Shown: positions 1 to 9,163, numbered from the stretch's first letter. The stretch is DNA of 64,000 nucleotides from Weizmannia acidilactici (GCF_008974185.1 NZ_BKZP01000004.1:62001-126000); one strand, 5' to 3'. Notes: generated from the sequence alone by a model not told the origin. Made by a program: numbers and translations.

Positions 1-940
1 GCACCGATACAGGCTCGCTTGTCACGGCGCGGATGTGCCTCACATCGCCTTTGCTGACTTTCGCTTCAGCAAGTACCGCCCCTTTTTTGTATAACGGATG
101 TGAGGTATACTGGCTGTATGCATAGTCGAGCATTTTTGAGACTTGCGCGTTCCGTTCTTTTGTCGACGGCGCGCCGAAAATGACGGCGATGACGCGCATG
201 CCGTTCTTTTTGGCCGTCGCGGTCAGGCAGAATTTCGCTTCACTCGTAAAGCCGGTTTTTAGGCCGTCAACGCCGGGATAGTACCGGACAAGCTTATTCG
301 TATTGACAAGCCAAAACTTTTTATCCGTGCCTTCCCTTAAATAATCTTCGTACTTCCCGGTAAATTCTGTAATCTCTTCATGCTTCAGCAGTTCCTTCGC
401 CATCATGGCCATGTCATATGCCGAGCTGTAATGGCCTTTTACAGGCAACCCCGTTACATTTTCGAAATGCGTGTTTTTCAGGCCGAGCGCTTTTGCCCGT
501 TCGTTCATGCGGTCGACAAAAGCTTCTTCACTTCCGGCAATCCTTTCCGCCATCGCAACGGCAGCGTCATTTGCCGAACCGATGGCAATGCCTTTCAGCA
601 TTTGTTCCACTGTCATTTCTTCGCCGGGCTCAAGGAAGATTTGCGATCCGCCCATGGAGGCCGCATATTCGCTCGCCCGCACTTTTTCATTCATTTTAAT
701 TTCGCCCTTATCAAGCGCTTCCATAATCAAAAGCATGGTCATAATTTTTGTCATGGATGCGGGCGGCAGTTCTTCATGGCTGTTTTTGCTGTATAAAACT
801 GTTCCCGTGTCACGCTCGATCAAAATGGCGGATTTGGCATCCGGGGCCAGTTCATTTTTCGTTTCGGCCGCAAAAGCGCGCGGGCCCAGGGCGGCGGCGG
901 CAAGTATCAGACAGGCGAGCAAACTTGTGATTTTCTTCAT
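1..940 (-). CDS. dacF: D-alanyl-D-alanine carboxypeptidase DacF (3' end outside window)
   Basis: A low-molecular-weight penicillin-binding protein that trims the terminal D-Ala from peptidoglycan stem peptides outside the membrane. The 313 visible residues begin with a cleavable signal peptide (about residues 1-25). The serine-protease-like triad motifs follow: SMTK (62-65), SAN (122-124) and KTG (228-230). The C-terminal beta domain and anchor lie beyond the left edge. The ATG at 938-940 has a GGAGGG ribosome site six bases upstream. In Bacillus, dacF precedes the spoIIA operon and is expressed in the forespore, so spoIIAA-AB-AC probably lie just left of base 1 (inference). Confidence 0.95.
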   Translation of the reverse strand, partial: MKKITSLLACLILAAAALGPRAFAAETKNELAPDAKSAILIERDTGTVLYSKNSHEELPPASMTKIMTMLLIMEALDKGEIKMNEKVRASEYAASMGGSQIFLEPGEEMTVEQMLKGIAIGSANDAAVAMAERIAGSEEAFVDRMNERAKALGLKNTHFENVTGLPVKGHYSSAYDMAMMAKELLKHEEITEFTGKYEDYLREGTDKKFWLVNTNKLVRYYPGVDGLKTGFTSEAKFCLTATAKKNGMRVIAVIFGAPSTKERNAQVSKMLDYAYSQYTSHPLYKKGAVLAEAKVSKGDVRHIRAVTSEPVSV

Positions 941-1024
941 GATGACCCTCCATCTTGTAAAATGTGAAACTCCAGTGCAAAACCCCCGAACCGGGCGGAG
1001 ATTTTAAATACGTATGCATAGAAC

Positions 1025-1053
1025 CATTTTTTCCAGTTCCGCCATTTTTATAC
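1025..1053 (-). promoter_or_regulatory. Candidate sigma-F promoter of dacF
   Basis: On the minus strand GTATA (1049-1053) is followed after 14 bases by GGAAAAAATG (1025-1034). This resembles the forespore sigma-F pattern GYATA / GGNNANANT. It lies about 85 bases before dacF and after the pdp terminator. The spacing is slightly short, so the call is tentative. Confidence 0.35.
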
Positions 1054-1072
1054 TGATTTTTTCACACGCGAT

Positions 1073-1096
1073 AAAAAAACCCGGCGTATGCCGGGT
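1073..1096 (-). terminator. Intrinsic terminator of the deoB-punA-pdp operon
   Basis: On the minus strand a six-base-pair GC stem (CCCGGC / GCCGGG) with a four-base loop is followed by seven T residues. It starts ten bases after the pdp stop codon and separates pdp from dacF. Confidence 0.85.
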
Positions 1097-1106
1097 GGGA
1101 ATCAGG

Positions 1107-2411
1107 TTATTCTTCGATTTCTTCCCATATGAGGCGGGGAGGGGCCGTTTTTTCCTTTGAGATCCGGATATGTTTGTAAAGTTTCTCTTTCACTTCCGCA
1201 ATGTCTTCTTGATTGGCATGGATGGTGAGAAGCGATTCCCCTTTTTTAACAGGGTCGCCCACTTTTTTATGGAGGACGATCCCGACCGAAAGATCAATTT
1301 TTGACTCTTTTGTAGCCCTGCCGGCGCCGAGCATCATGGCGGCAAGGCCGACTTCATCCGCCGTAATGCCGGAGATATATCCGCTCTCTAACGCAGGAAG
1401 ATCGATTTGGAATTTGGCCTGCGGCAGTTTTTCCGGATGGTCCGCAACGGATACATCCCCTCCCTGTGACTTGAGGAACACTTTAAATTTTTCAAGCGCA
1501 TTACCGGAGGCAATCGAAGCTTCGAGCATCGCGCGCGCCTCTTTTAAGGAGCCTGCTTTTTGCGCCAAAACGACCATATGGCTCCCGAGTACAAGGCAGA
1601 GTTCGCGCAAATCTTCGGGGCCTTTCCCTTTCAGCGTATCGACCGCTTCCTTTACTTCAAGGGCATTGCCGACTGCATACCCGAGCGGCTGGCTCATATC
1701 GCTGATCACGGCAATCGTTTTTCTGCCGGTGTGCCTGCCGATCGAAACCATCGCACGCGCTAGTTCGCGGGCATCCTCGAGCGTTTTCATAAATGCGCCC
1801 GCGCCCGTTTTCACATCGAGGCAGATCGCATCCGCCCCGGCCGCGATTTTTTTGCTCATGATTGAACTGGCGATCAGTGGGATGCTGTCGACCGTGCCTG
1901 TGACATCCCTCAATGCATACAGTTTCTTGTCGGCAGGCGTTAAATCGCCGCTTTGGCCGATGACGGAAAGTTTATTCTCGTTGACAAGCCGGATAAATTC
2001 CTCATTTGAAATTTCGACATGAAAACCCGGTACCGATTCGAGCTTGTCAATAGTGCCGCCCGTATGGCCGAGTCCGCGCCCGCTCATTTTAGCAACCGGG
2101 ACGCCTGCTGACGCAACAAGCGGCGCGAGCACGAGCGTAGTCGTATCGCCGACGCCGCCGGTTGAGTGCTTATCGACTTTAATCCCTTCAATGGCCGATA
2201 AATCAATCATATCGCCGGAGTGCACCATCGCCATTGTCAAATCGGCCCGTTCCCTTTCCGTCATCCCGCGGAAAAGGACGGCCATGGCGAAAGCACTCAT
2301 CTGGTAATCCGGAATTGTACCGTCCGTATAACCGCGGATGATAAATTGGATTTCTTCTGTTGCCAATTCATATCCATCACGCTTTTTTTCAATCAAATCA
2401 ACCATTCTCAT
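1107..2411 (-). CDS. pdp: Pyrimidine-nucleoside phosphorylase
   Basis: Cleaves uridine, thymidine and deoxyuridine with phosphate to base plus (deoxy)ribose-1-phosphate in the cytoplasm. The 434 residues match the full family length. The phosphate-binding KHSTGGVGD stretch is near residues 81-89, and [16 protein letters not shown] follows. The start overlaps the end of punA by 14 bases, which suggests translational coupling. Third gene of a deoB-punA-pdp operon, whereas B. subtilis keeps pdp with dra and nupC. The product sugar phosphate feeds DeoB, encoded first in the same operon. Confidence 0.97.
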   Translation of the reverse strand: MRMVDLIEKKRDGYELATEEIQFIIRGYTDGTIPDYQMSAFAMAVLFRGMTERERADLTMAMVHSGDMIDLSAIEGIKVDKHSTGGVGDTTTLVLAPLVASAGVPVAKMSGRGLGHTGGTIDKLESVPGFHVEISNEEFIRLVNENKLSVIGQSGDLTPADKKLYALRDVTGTVDSIPLIASSIMSKKIAAGADAICLDVKTGAGAFMKTLEDARELARAMVSIGRHTGRKTIAVISDMSQPLGYAVGNALEVKEAVDTLKGKGPEDLRELCLVLGSHMVVLAQKAGSLKEARAMLEASIASGNALEKFKVFLKSQGGDVSVADHPEKLPQAKFQIDLPALESGYISGITADEVGLAAMMLGAGRATKESKIDLSVGIVLHKKVGDPVKKGESLLTIHANQEDIAEVKEKLYKHIRISKEKTAPPRLIWEEIEE

Positions 2412-3240
2412 TTGGCTGCCCTACTTTCAAACGACCGGTGATTTCTTTTACGTACGAAAGGAAATCTTCCCGGACCCGGTTTGCCGTTTTCACCACTTCT
2501 TCGTGGTTCAAAGGCACATCAAGGATCCCCGCTGCCATATTCGTAATACAGGAAATGCCCAGTACTTTCAATCCGGCATGGCGCGCTGTGATCACTTCCG
2601 GCACTGTTGACATGCCAACCGCATCGCCGCCGATTGCGCGCACCATGCGGATTTCGGCGGGCGTTTCGTATGAAGGGCCTGTAAACGCCGCATAAACGCC
2701 TTCCTGCACATCGATTTGCAGCTCGTCTGCGATTTGTTTTGCCAATTGGCGCAATTCCGGATCATACGCGGCGGACATGTCCGGAAAACGCACGCCGAAT
2801 TCCGCGTCATTCGGTCCGATCAATGGGTTCGTGCCCATCAAATTGATATGGTCGGAAATGAGCATCAGCTGGCCAGGTTTTAATTTTTCATTCACCCCGC
2901 CTGCCGCGTTTGTCACGATCAGCACTTCCACGCCGAGTTCTTTCATCACCCGCACCGGGAACGCCACCTGGCCCATCTGATAGCCTTCATAGTAATGGAA
3001 ACGGCCCTGCATCGCGACGACTTCTTTTCCGCTTAAAAAACCGAAAACAAGCTGGCCGGCATGCCCCGCTACCGTCGACACGGGAAAATGCGGGATTTCT
3101 TTGTACGGCACCCGCACCGACTGTTTGATTTCTTCGCCGAGGATGCCGAGCCCGGAACCGAGGATCAGCCCGATTTTCGGCCTCCCTGTATACTTATTTT
3201 GCAAAAATGCGGCTGCTTCTTTTACCTGTCCGTAATCCAT
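2398..3240 (-). CDS. punA: Purine-nucleoside phosphorylase (trimeric type)
   Basis: Phosphorolyses inosine and guanosine and their deoxy forms to base plus (deoxy)ribose-1-phosphate. The 280 residues have the trimeric PNP family features: GLILGSGLG near residues 24-32, HAGQL near 60 and TNAAGG near 111. It lies 11 bases downstream of deoB and its 3' end overlaps pdp by 14 bases, so the three salvage enzymes are almost certainly co-transcribed. The B. subtilis orthologue is called PupG or PunA and is distinct from the hexameric DeoD. Confidence 0.96.
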   Translation of the reverse strand: MDYGQVKEAAAFLQNKYTGRPKIGLILGSGLGILGEEIKQSVRVPYKEIPHFPVSTVAGHAGQLVFGFLSGKEVVAMQGRFHYYEGYQMGQVAFPVRVMKELGVEVLIVTNAAGGVNEKLKPGQLMLISDHINLMGTNPLIGPNDAEFGVRFPDMSAAYDPELRQLAKQIADELQIDVQEGVYAAFTGPSYETPAEIRMVRAIGGDAVGMSTVPEVITARHAGLKVLGISCITNMAAGILDVPLNHEEVVKTANRVREDFLSYVKEITGRLKVGQPNENG

Positions 3241-3251
3241 TTCAAATCCTC

Positions 3252-4436
3252 CTATTTTAAATCCGCCAAAAAGCTTGTACCGTATTCAGGCATTTTGACG
3301 CCAAAATTATCCGCCACCGTTGCGCCGATATCCGCGAACGTTCTCCTGACCGGCAGTGCCTTGCCAACTTGAAAACGTTTGGCATACACCAACAGGGGCA
3401 CATATTCGCGCGTATGGTCCGTGCCATGGTGGACCGGGTCATTGCCGTGGTCAGCAGTAATAATCAGCAAGTCACCATCTTTCATTTTGGCAAAAACTTC
3501 CGGGAGGCGCGCATCGAATTCCTCCAGCGCTTTCCCGTATCCTTCCGGGTCGCGGCGGTGGCCGTACAAAGCATCAAAGTCGACCAAATTCAAAAAGCTT
3601 AACCCGATAAAATCTTTATCAAACGTTGCGATGAATTTGTCCATCCCGTCCATATTGGAGACGGTGCGGATCGCTTCCGTTACGCCTTCCCCGTCGTAAA
3701 TATCCGAGATTTTACCGAGCGCAACGACGTCAAACCCGCTGTCTTTCAATTCGTTCATGACCGTCCGCCCGAAAGGCTTAAGCGCGTAGTCATGGCGGTT
3801 TGCCGTCCGTTTAAAACTTCCCGGCTTGCCGACAAATGGGCGCGCGATCACACGTCCGACTTTGTACTCGTCCGCAAGCGTAATTTCGCGGGCGATTTTG
3901 CAGATTTGATATAATTCTTCAAGCGGCACTACTTCTTCGTGCGCGGCAATCTGCAAAACGGGATCGGCGGATGTATAAACGATTAAAGCGCCGGTTTTCA
4001 TATGCTCTTCCCCGAGTTCTTCGATAATCGCCGTCCCGCTCGCCGGCTTGTTGCCGATCACTTTGCGGCCTGTTTTTTCTTCCAAAAGGGAGATCAGTTC
4101 GGGTGGAAAACCGTCCGGGAATGTCCGGAAAGGCTCCTTTATATTCAAACCCATGATTTCCCAGTGGCCCGTCATCGTATCTTTTCCGTTTGACGCTTCT
4201 TGCATTTTCGTGTAATACGCTAGCGGCTTTTCCGCCGGCTTTATGCCTTTAATTTCGTGGATATTGGACAGCCCAAGTCTTGCCATATTCGGCATATGGA
4301 GCCCGTTCATTCTTTCCGCGATATGGCCGAGCGTATCCGCGCCCTTATCATTAAATTTATCAGCATCGGGCGCTTCCCCGATCCCGACGGAATCCATTAC
4401 AATGAGATGCACCCTTTTGAATCCGCTCTCTTTCAT
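3252..4436 (-). CDS. deoB: Phosphopentomutase
   Basis: Interconverts (deoxy)ribose-1-phosphate and (deoxy)ribose-5-phosphate, linking nucleoside breakdown to the pentose phosphate pathway. The 394 residues belong to the alkaline-phosphatase-like metalloenzyme superfamily. Visible features are the N-terminal metal aspartate in [13 protein letters not shown], the TMTGHWE phosphothreonine region, and TADHGNDP plus HTREY near the C-terminus. The ATG follows a strong GAGGAGG. First gene of the operon with punA and pdp; in B. subtilis it is called drm. Confidence 0.97.
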   Translation of the reverse strand: MKESGFKRVHLIVMDSVGIGEAPDADKFNDKGADTLGHIAERMNGLHMPNMARLGLSNIHEIKGIKPAEKPLAYYTKMQEASNGKDTMTGHWEIMGLNIKEPFRTFPDGFPPELISLLEEKTGRKVIGNKPASGTAIIEELGEEHMKTGALIVYTSADPVLQIAAHEEVVPLEELYQICKIAREITLADEYKVGRVIARPFVGKPGSFKRTANRHDYALKPFGRTVMNELKDSGFDVVALGKISDIYDGEGVTEAIRTVSNMDGMDKFIATFDKDFIGLSFLNLVDFDALYGHRRDPEGYGKALEEFDARLPEVFAKMKDGDLLIITADHGNDPVHHGTDHTREYVPLLVYAKRFQVGKALPVRRTFADIGATVADNFGVKMPEYGTSFLADLK

Positions 4437-4530
4437 TTCATTGCCTCCTCAAGCTTTGCGGCAGCCGTCTATCTGCCGTGAATGTGATCATAATTATTAT
4501 TTTACTAAAATCTGCCACAAAAGTACAAGA

Positions 4531-4590
4531 AAGGGCCGGATGCTTCAACCTGCCCCGTGGAATGCAAAGAGGGAGAAGCATCAGGCCCTT
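4531..4590 (-). terminator. Long terminator hairpin at the 3' end of xerD
   Basis: Two arms of about 16 bases (4531-4546 and 4575-4590) pair with a single mismatch and enclose a loop of about 28 bases. On the minus strand a T-rich tract follows. The hairpin contains the last xerD codons and its stop, separating xerD from the deoB operon. Confidence 0.7.
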
Positions 4591-5474
4591 GGATGGAATT
4601 TGGCATAGACATCTTTTAATCTTGTTTTCGAGACGTGGGTATAAATTTGCGTTGTCGAAATATCAGCATGCCCGAGCATTTCTTGCACCGCCCGCAAATC
4701 AGCGCCGTTTTCGATCAGATGGGTAGCAAACGAATGCCTGAGCGTATGCGGCGTAATGTCTTTTTCAATATTTGCTTTTTTGGCGAGCGCTTTTAAAATT
4801 TTCCAAAACCCCTGCCGCGTCAGCCGGCTGCCGTGGTGGTTCAAAAACAGCGCATCCGTTTTTTCCGTTTTGGACACTAATTTCGGTCGCCCGTCTTTTA
4901 AATACCGTTCAAGCGCCGCAGTTGCTGTACGCCCGACCGGGATAATCCTTTCCTTGTCCCCTTTTCCGATGCATTTCAAAAAGCCCATCGACAAATGGAG
5001 GTCATCGAGATTTAGCCCGATCAGTTCACTGACACGCATGCCGGTTGCATACAGCAGCTCAAGCATCGCCTGGTCACGCATATGGAGCGGCGTATCCCCT
5101 TTCGGCGCGGCAAGCAGCGCTTCGACTTCCTGGATGCTTAATACTTTCGGCAAAGTGCGCTCGGCCCGGGGAGTTTCAATATGGACGGTCGGGTCATGGT
5201 CCGCCGCCCTTTCCCTCAGCAGAAACTGGTGGAAAGACCGGATCGAGGCGACATGCCTTGCGAGCGTCTTCGATGATTTCCCCTGCTGTTTTAAAAAGTT
5301 CAAAAAATGCATGATATGGAACCGCGTCACTTCATTCCAGGACGCGAGCAGCTCCACCTTTTGCAAATAACGGAGATAGCTGCGCAAATCGCGTTCATAC
5401 GATGCAACCGTATTCTTGGCCAGCCCTTTTTCAACAACCATAAAATGCATAAAATCTTTTAATTGGTCTTCCAT
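4581..5474 (-). CDS. xerD: Site-specific tyrosine recombinase XerD
   Basis: Partner of XerC in resolving chromosome dimers at dif during division. The 297 residues have an N-terminal SAM-like core-binding domain (about 1-90) and a C-terminal catalytic domain. The catalytic set is visible: Arg in GMRVSEL, Lys in the beta-hairpin, [11 protein letters not shown], the HADIS histidine, and the nucleophilic Tyr in QIYTHV. An in-frame start 16 codons upstream exists, but the GGGGAG site at about 5480-5490 and the family N-terminus (MEDQLKDF) support 5474. It lies five bases after yqzK. B. subtilis name ripX. Confidence 0.96.
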   Translation of the reverse strand: MEDQLKDFMHFMVVEKGLAKNTVASYERDLRSYLRYLQKVELLASWNEVTRFHIMHFLNFLKQQGKSSKTLARHVASIRSFHQFLLRERAADHDPTVHIETPRAERTLPKVLSIQEVEALLAAPKGDTPLHMRDQAMLELLYATGMRVSELIGLNLDDLHLSMGFLKCIGKGDKERIIPVGRTATAALERYLKDGRPKLVSKTEKTDALFLNHHGSRLTRQGFWKILKALAKKANIEKDITPHTLRHSFATHLIENGADLRAVQEMLGHADISTTQIYTHVSKTRLKDVYAKFHPRA

Positions 5475-5479
5475 TCCGA

Positions 5480-5701
5480 TTACTCCCCATCCATATAAAA
5501 GAGCAACAGGCGTTGTACCCACGCCGGCTCATCCTTCGCGGCCGCGCTTACCTTAACGGCCGCCCCTTTTGGTTTTTCATAGCGGTGGTAGTTTTCATAT
5601 TCCTGATTAACCCACAGCAGCGTAAAGTAAAAAAGCAACGTGCAGCATAAAAACAGAATGAAGATTTTCAGCGCATGGAGCAACATTTTCAGCCACGGCA
5701 T
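5480..5701 (-). CDS. yqzK: YqzK-like small membrane protein (DUF4227)
   Basis: A 73-residue protein of unknown function conserved between fur and xerD in Bacillaceae. One hydrophobic segment near residues 10-27 is followed by [22 protein letters not shown], the conserved part of the family. An upstream in-frame ATG would give 81 residues. The AAAGGCGGA ribosome site lies inside that extension, so the ATG at 5699-5701 is preferred. Its stop is five bases from the xerD start, so the two are probably co-transcribed. A TATAAT on the minus strand at 5758-5763 is a possible operon promoter, without a good -35. Confidence 0.85.
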   Translation of the reverse strand: MPWLKMLLHALKIFILFLCCTLLFYFTLLWVNQEYENYHRYEKPKGAAVKVSAAAKDEPAWVQRLLLFYMDGE

Positions 5702-5812
5702 GTTTCGTCCGCCTTTCTGAATCACTTTTAATACAAGCTATGACAGACTTTTGCCGAATTATACATGTTGTATGTAAAAATTTCTGAGGTAGCCAAAAAC
5801 GCATATTATAAC

Positions 5813-5839
5813 AAAAACCTTTTCGTCCGCGCGAAAAGG
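5813..5839 (-). terminator. Terminator of fur
   Basis: A perfect eight-base-pair stem (CCTTTTCG / CGAAAAGG) with a six-base loop. On the minus strand it is followed by TTTTTG. It begins six bases after the fur stop codon. Confidence 0.8.
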
Positions 5840-5844
5840 CCTGG

Positions 5845-6321
5845 TCATTCTTCTTTTGTCCCGTCTTTCTTTCCCTTTTCTTTTTGCTGGCACCTGTAGC
5901 AGATGCCGTGAAATGTCAGGCGGTGGTCTTTAATGATAAAATGCCAGCGGCTTTCCACAACTTTTTCTACATTTTCCAATAAATCTTCCTGTATTTCGTC
6001 CACCGCGCCGCATTCGATGCACACAAGGTGATGATGAAAATGTGCGGCGCCTTCCTGCCTGAGGTCATAGCGGTATACCCCGTCGCCGAAATTGATTTTG
6101 TCCACCACTTTCAGTTCGGACAGCAGTTCCAAAGTACGATAAACGGTGGCGAGACCGATCTCAGGGGATTTTTCTTTTACAAGGAGGTACACATCTTCCG
6201 CACTCAAATGGTCCGTTTCATGTTCAAGCAAAACGCGCACGGTCGCCTCTCGCTGCGGCGTCAGCTTGTAACTGGCTGAATGTAATTGCTTTTTAATTCT
6301 ATCAATACGAGCTTCTTCCAT
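5845..6321 (-). CDS. fur: Ferric uptake regulator Fur
   Basis: Fe(II)-responsive repressor of iron-uptake genes. The 158 residues have a winged-helix DNA-binding half (about 1-85, including TPQREATVR and GLATVYRTLELL). The dimerisation half holds the histidine-rich HFHHHLVC metal site, a CIEC pair and a CYRC pair, the zinc-binding cysteines of the family. Close to B. subtilis Fur over nearly its whole length, with a charged C-terminal tail of about ten extra residues. It has its own sigma-A promoter and a PerR-like box upstream, and a terminator downstream. Confidence 0.97.
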   Translation of the reverse strand: MEEARIDRIKKQLHSASYKLTPQREATVRVLLEHETDHLSAEDVYLLVKEKSPEIGLATVYRTLELLSELKVVDKINFGDGVYRYDLRQEGAAHFHHHLVCIECGAVDEIQEDLLENVEKVVESRWHFIIKDHRLTFHGICYRCQQKEKGKKDGTKEE

Positions 6322-6350
6322 TATTCCTCCCCCTCGCCGCTGTCTATGAT

Positions 6351-6378
6351 ATTATAGCAGATTAAGGGAAATAGTCAA
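6351..6378 (-). promoter_or_regulatory. Sigma-A promoter of fur
   Basis: On the minus strand TTGACT (6373-6378) and TATAAT (6351-6356) are separated by 16 bases. A TG one base before the -10 adds an extended -10. It lies about 30 bases before the fur start codon. Confidence 0.8.
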
Positions 6379-6379
6379 A

Positions 6380-6394
6380 ATGAAATGATTATAA
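6380..6394 (-). promoter_or_regulatory. PerR-box-like operator upstream of fur
   Basis: The minus strand reads TTATAATCATTTCAT, matching 12 of 15 positions of the PerR box TTATAATNATTATAA. It lies immediately upstream of the -35. In B. subtilis fur is a PerR target, which makes peroxide control plausible here (inference). Confidence 0.5.
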
Positions 6395-6431
6395 ACTGTA
6401 AAAAATAATGGTTATTTTTTAATATTAATTA

Positions 6432-7079
6432 TTAATTAATAATCTTCATAACAGACTGCATAAGCTGCGGGGAAATGTACGCTTCCACGCAAGCCGCCAG
6501 CAATACGGCAATGAATGCCGCGGCAAGTGCCCCGCAATATTTGATAAATAAATGGAAAAACGCATAATGGGCTGATTGTTTGATGAAAATTTTACGGATC
6601 AGGTTTAAGGAAAACATAACCGCGATCACGGACGTAAAAATAAACATCGGAATAATGAGCAGATTTTGCGGGAGGACGGTGACAAATGCGAGCAAAAACC
6701 CGCCCCACCTCATTTGGTTCACGAGAAAGCCGATCGAAAAACCGACAACAAGTCCCTTTAAAAAAAGAAGAATGAGAATGAGCGGCAGGCCGATGATCGA
6801 AATGCCGAGCACCCAAATCAGCCCGAGAAATTTGATATTGTGCAAAAAACTCGAACGGAATAAATCTTCCGGCGCAGCGACTTTGCCGGTCGACACTTGT
6901 CCGAAAAATTGCTTCAAATAGAAAAACAAATCTTCTTTCTGGGCGATGGACAGGCTGTTGACAATGACGGCGCCAAAGATCACGCCCATCAAAAACAGCA
7001 CGATGACAAACGAATAAATAGAGGAATTTTCCCTGATATGGCGGCTGATCGGATTTTGTAGCACATTTTGTTTCCGCAT
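6432..7079 (-). CDS. spoIIM: Stage II sporulation protein M
   Basis: Integral membrane component of the SpoIID-SpoIIM-SpoIIP engulfment machine, made in the mother cell and needed to thin septal peptidoglycan. The 215 residues show several hydrophobic segments typical of the family (about 20-42, 78-108, 112-150 and 180-203). The start has AGGAGGGG upstream. A sigma-E-type promoter lies 40 bases before the gene. An AT-only inverted repeat at 6400-6420 follows the stop and may end transcription. The position between fur and yqxK is conserved. Confidence 0.95.
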   Translation of the reverse strand: MRKQNVLQNPISRHIRENSSIYSFVIVLFLMGVIFGAVIVNSLSIAQKEDLFFYLKQFFGQVSTGKVAAPEDLFRSSFLHNIKFLGLIWVLGISIIGLPLILILLFLKGLVVGFSIGFLVNQMRWGGFLLAFVTVLPQNLLIIPMFIFTSVIAVMFSLNLIRKIFIKQSAHYAFFHLFIKYCGALAAAFIAVLLAACVEAYISPQLMQSVMKIIN

Positions 7080-7117
7080 TGCTTTCCCCTCCTGAAAGCG
7101 AGTTGGCTCTTGCTATC

Positions 7118-7146
7118 AATCTATGAAAGGAGGGGAACGTTTATGC
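7118..7146 (-). promoter_or_regulatory. Sigma-E promoter of spoIIM
   Basis: On the minus strand CATAGATT (7118-7125) matches the sigma-E -10 pattern CATANANT exactly. GCATAAA (7140-7146) lies 14 bases upstream as a partial -35. Mother-cell sigma-E control is what is known for spoIIM in B. subtilis. Confidence 0.7.
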
Positions 7147-7165
7147 AGGAGATGGAGGAAACGAT

Positions 7166-8341
7166 CTACCGGGGCTTTTTCTGCTTCACCTTTCCGTATT
7201 TTCCGCCGCCGCCCGAGTCAAGCGCCAGCATTCCTGCCCGTGCTTTTACGATCAGATCCGAAAGACTCAGGTTAACGACTTCACGAAGCGCCTCCTCCGG
7301 TACGCGGTGCAAAATATCCATCTCCGTCCCGAAATGGTCCAGTAGTTTTGCCATCGTTTTCGGTCCGAGACCTGGCAAAAACTCAAGCGGCACCTGGTGG
7401 ATATAAGGCGGGCGCGTGTTAAGCGGTTGGGCATCCGCCAATTCTTCAATCCGTCCGGAAACGCCTTTCGTTTTTAACGGGGACCCGCAATGCGGGCAAA
7501 TTCCACTTGAAACAGGCTGGCGGCATTTAGCGCACGTCGTTGTGTAATACTTCCCGAGTTTCGGGTTTAACCCGTAATTTGCGATGATCCGGTTCCCCCC
7601 CTCATTCCGGAACGCCTTTAAAAGAGCATTGAATGACGGAGACTCAAGTGCCACCATTTGGTATTCCCTCGCGATTTTTGCAAGCGAGTGCGCATCCGAA
7701 TTCGTCACAAATGGATAGCGGTGCAGCTCCCCGATCCGGTCCGCCATATCAGTATCGGAACTTAACCCGAGTTCTACGGCATCAATCAAATCCGGGTCAA
7801 GCACTTCTTCGAGCGACCGTTCCACCCCTTTTCCGTACAAGCTTTTAAAAGGGGTAAACACATGGGCGGGAATAAACATTCCATCCAGCGCCTTCACTTT
7901 TTGCTGCAGCTCTTTTGCCCCCGCGCGGATCCGCTGCGTGCTTAAATGCGGATTGGCAACACGCGCCGCATACCATCCGGAAAACGCATCAAGTGCTGCC
8001 AATTCCGGAAAATAGGCGAGCACATGGACCGGCCCCAGGCAATTTTCATCATAAACTTCAATTTCAACACCCGGGATCAGTGTGACTTTCCCCTGGTACA
8101 AAAGCCCGCCGCCTTTTAACGGGGCTAAACCGCCTGAACCGATAAGCGTTCTGATTTCTTCCCTTACTTCCGGTGAATGGCAGTCGATCACCCCGACAAT
8201 GTCCAACCCCTTCGGTTTTTTGGCCGCTTTTAAAATATTTTCAAGCGTGAGGCTTTGTGCACCCGTAATTTTTACCGGCCTGCCCATTTGCGTGCGCCCG
8301 ATATGGATATGCAGATCAGCAAAATAAGCCTCGTTGTTCAT
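7166..8341 (-). CDS. yqxK: Endonuclease Q family protein (YqxK, PHP domain)
   Basis: Predicted DNA-repair nuclease that nicks 5' of deaminated bases. That activity was shown for archaeal EndoQ and a Bacillus pumilus YqxK homologue; function here is by family. The 391 residues begin with a PHP metallo-hydrolase domain (DLHIH at 9-13, DCHSPE, TNSDAHS). A four-cysteine zinc finger follows near 277-295 (CAKC, CPHC), then a helix-hairpin-helix-like segment (LPGLGPKTMAKLL). The track-length frame allows 19 more residues, but MNNEAYFADLH fits the family and overlaps nudF by the usual ATGA. Coupled to nudF, another nucleotide-damage enzyme gene. Confidence 0.88.
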   Translation of the reverse strand: MNNEAYFADLHIHIGRTQMGRPVKITGAQSLTLENILKAAKKPKGLDIVGVIDCHSPEVREEIRTLIGSGGLAPLKGGGLLYQGKVTLIPGVEIEVYDENCLGPVHVLAYFPELAALDAFSGWYAARVANPHLSTQRIRAGAKELQQKVKALDGMFIPAHVFTPFKSLYGKGVERSLEEVLDPDLIDAVELGLSSDTDMADRIGELHRYPFVTNSDAHSLAKIAREYQMVALESPSFNALLKAFRNEGGNRIIANYGLNPKLGKYYTTTCAKCRQPVSSGICPHCGSPLKTKGVSGRIEELADAQPLNTRPPYIHQVPLEFLPGLGPKTMAKLLDHFGTEMDILHRVPEEALREVVNLSLSDLIVKARAGMLALDSGGGGKYGKVKQKKPR

Positions 8342-8886
8342 TTGTTTTCCCCCAGCAGGATCCAATGCTGAAGGGCGATGATCGTTTTGGCATCGCATAA
8401 TTTCCCCGACCGGAGCATCCCTTTCACCTCATCAAGACTGAATTCCAAAATGTCGACAAACTCATCGTCATCTCCCGCTTTCGGCTCTTCCAGTTTTTCA
8501 AGGCCTGTAGCCATATAAAGTCGGATCCATTCATCGGCAAAACCCGGCGAGGTGTAAAAAGCAGTTATCGGCTCCAATTTCCCGCACGCATAGCCGGTTT
8601 CTTCCTCGAGTTCACGCATCGCCGCCTCCAGCGGATCTTCCCCCGGTTCCAGTTTCCCGGCCGGAATTTCGATGAGCGCGCGCTCGGCCGCTTTCCGGTA
8701 TTGTTCGACCATGACAACTTTATTTTCTTTCGTGACAGCCAGCACAGCGACGGCACCAGGGTGCTTGATCACCTCGCGCTTTGATGTCTTCCCGTCCGAC
8801 AGCTCGACATCCAATACTTGCAAATGCAATATTTTCCCGTTAAAAATCTCTTCCACCTTCAACGTTTTTTCTTCGTATTTATGCAT
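8338..8886 (-). CDS. nudF: ADP-ribose pyrophosphatase (Nudix)
   Basis: Hydrolyses ADP-ribose to AMP and ribose-5-phosphate in the cytoplasm. The 182 residues contain an intact Nudix box near residues 78-100: G in GKLEPG, then REL, EE and TG at the required spacing. Its TGA overlaps the ATG of the downstream EndoQ-like gene in ATGA, so translation is probably coupled. Upstream, the minus strand has TGGTAAAAT at 8930-8938, an extended -10 without a clear -35, and this may be the promoter. Confidence 0.94.
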   Translation of the reverse strand: MHKYEEKTLKVEEIFNGKILHLQVLDVELSDGKTSKREVIKHPGAVAVLAVTKENKVVMVEQYRKAAERALIEIPAGKLEPGEDPLEAAMRELEEETGYACGKLEPITAFYTSPGFADEWIRLYMATGLEKLEEPKAGDDDEFVDILEFSLDEVKGMLRSGKLCDAKTIIALQHWILLGENK

Positions 8887-8924
8887 GTTACCAAACTCCT
8901 CGAGTTCTTGATTCTAAACTGACT

Positions 8925-8932
8925 CATATATT
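8925..8932 (+). promoter_or_regulatory. Candidate sigma-E -10 element for mciZ
   Basis: CATATATT matches the sigma-E -10 pattern CATANANT at the right distance (37 bases) from the mciZ start. No convincing -35 is visible, and the site overlaps the divergent nudF promoter candidate. B. subtilis mciZ is sigma-E dependent, which is the main reason to list it. Confidence 0.3.
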
Positions 8933-8968
8933 TTACCATAAAAAAGTTACCGGCCAGGGGAGTGAAAA

Positions 8969-9100
8969 ATGATGACCATTCTTGTCCATCCAAAAGGCAT
9001 TATTTTGAAAGGAAAGGCTTGGGAAATCCGCGCACAACTGAAAAAATACAGCCGCAAGTACAGCACGGTCGAGGAATGGATTGAAAAAACGTGTTCCTAA
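8969..9100 (+). CDS. mciZ: Z-ring formation inhibitor MciZ
   Basis: Small mother-cell peptide that caps FtsZ filaments and prevents Z-ring assembly during sporulation. The 43-residue product contains HPKGIILKGKAWEIRAQLKKY, closely matching the MPKGVVLVGKAWEIRAKLKEY core known from B. subtilis MciZ (40 residues), followed by a conserved V-x-x-W-I end. GGGGAG lies 6-12 bases before the first ATG; a second ATG follows directly and could also be used. It is divergent from nudF and shorter than usual gene-finder cut-offs. Confidence 0.88.
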   Translation: MMTILVHPKGIILKGKAWEIRAQLKKYSRKYSTVEEWIEKTCS

Positions 9101-9163
9101 ACCCAATGTTTGTGTTTTTCCCTCTCGCTTTTATACAATAAAAGAAAAAGGGGGAAGGAAAAA

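Noticed and set aside
1213-2022. 269-codon plus-strand ORF inside pdp
   Set aside because: Antisense shadow of a strongly conserved enzyme gene with high third-position GC; no ribosome site.
6429-6442. TTATTAATTAATAA palindrome as a Fur box
   Set aside because: Overlaps the spoIIM stop and lacks the TGATAAT-N-ATTATCA pattern; probably simple AT richness.
7124-7406. Plus-strand ORF with AAAGGAGGGG before ATG 7143
   Set aside because: The sequence is the reverse of the spoIIM sigma-E promoter region and then runs antisense through the EndoQ gene; the product is proline-rich nonsense.
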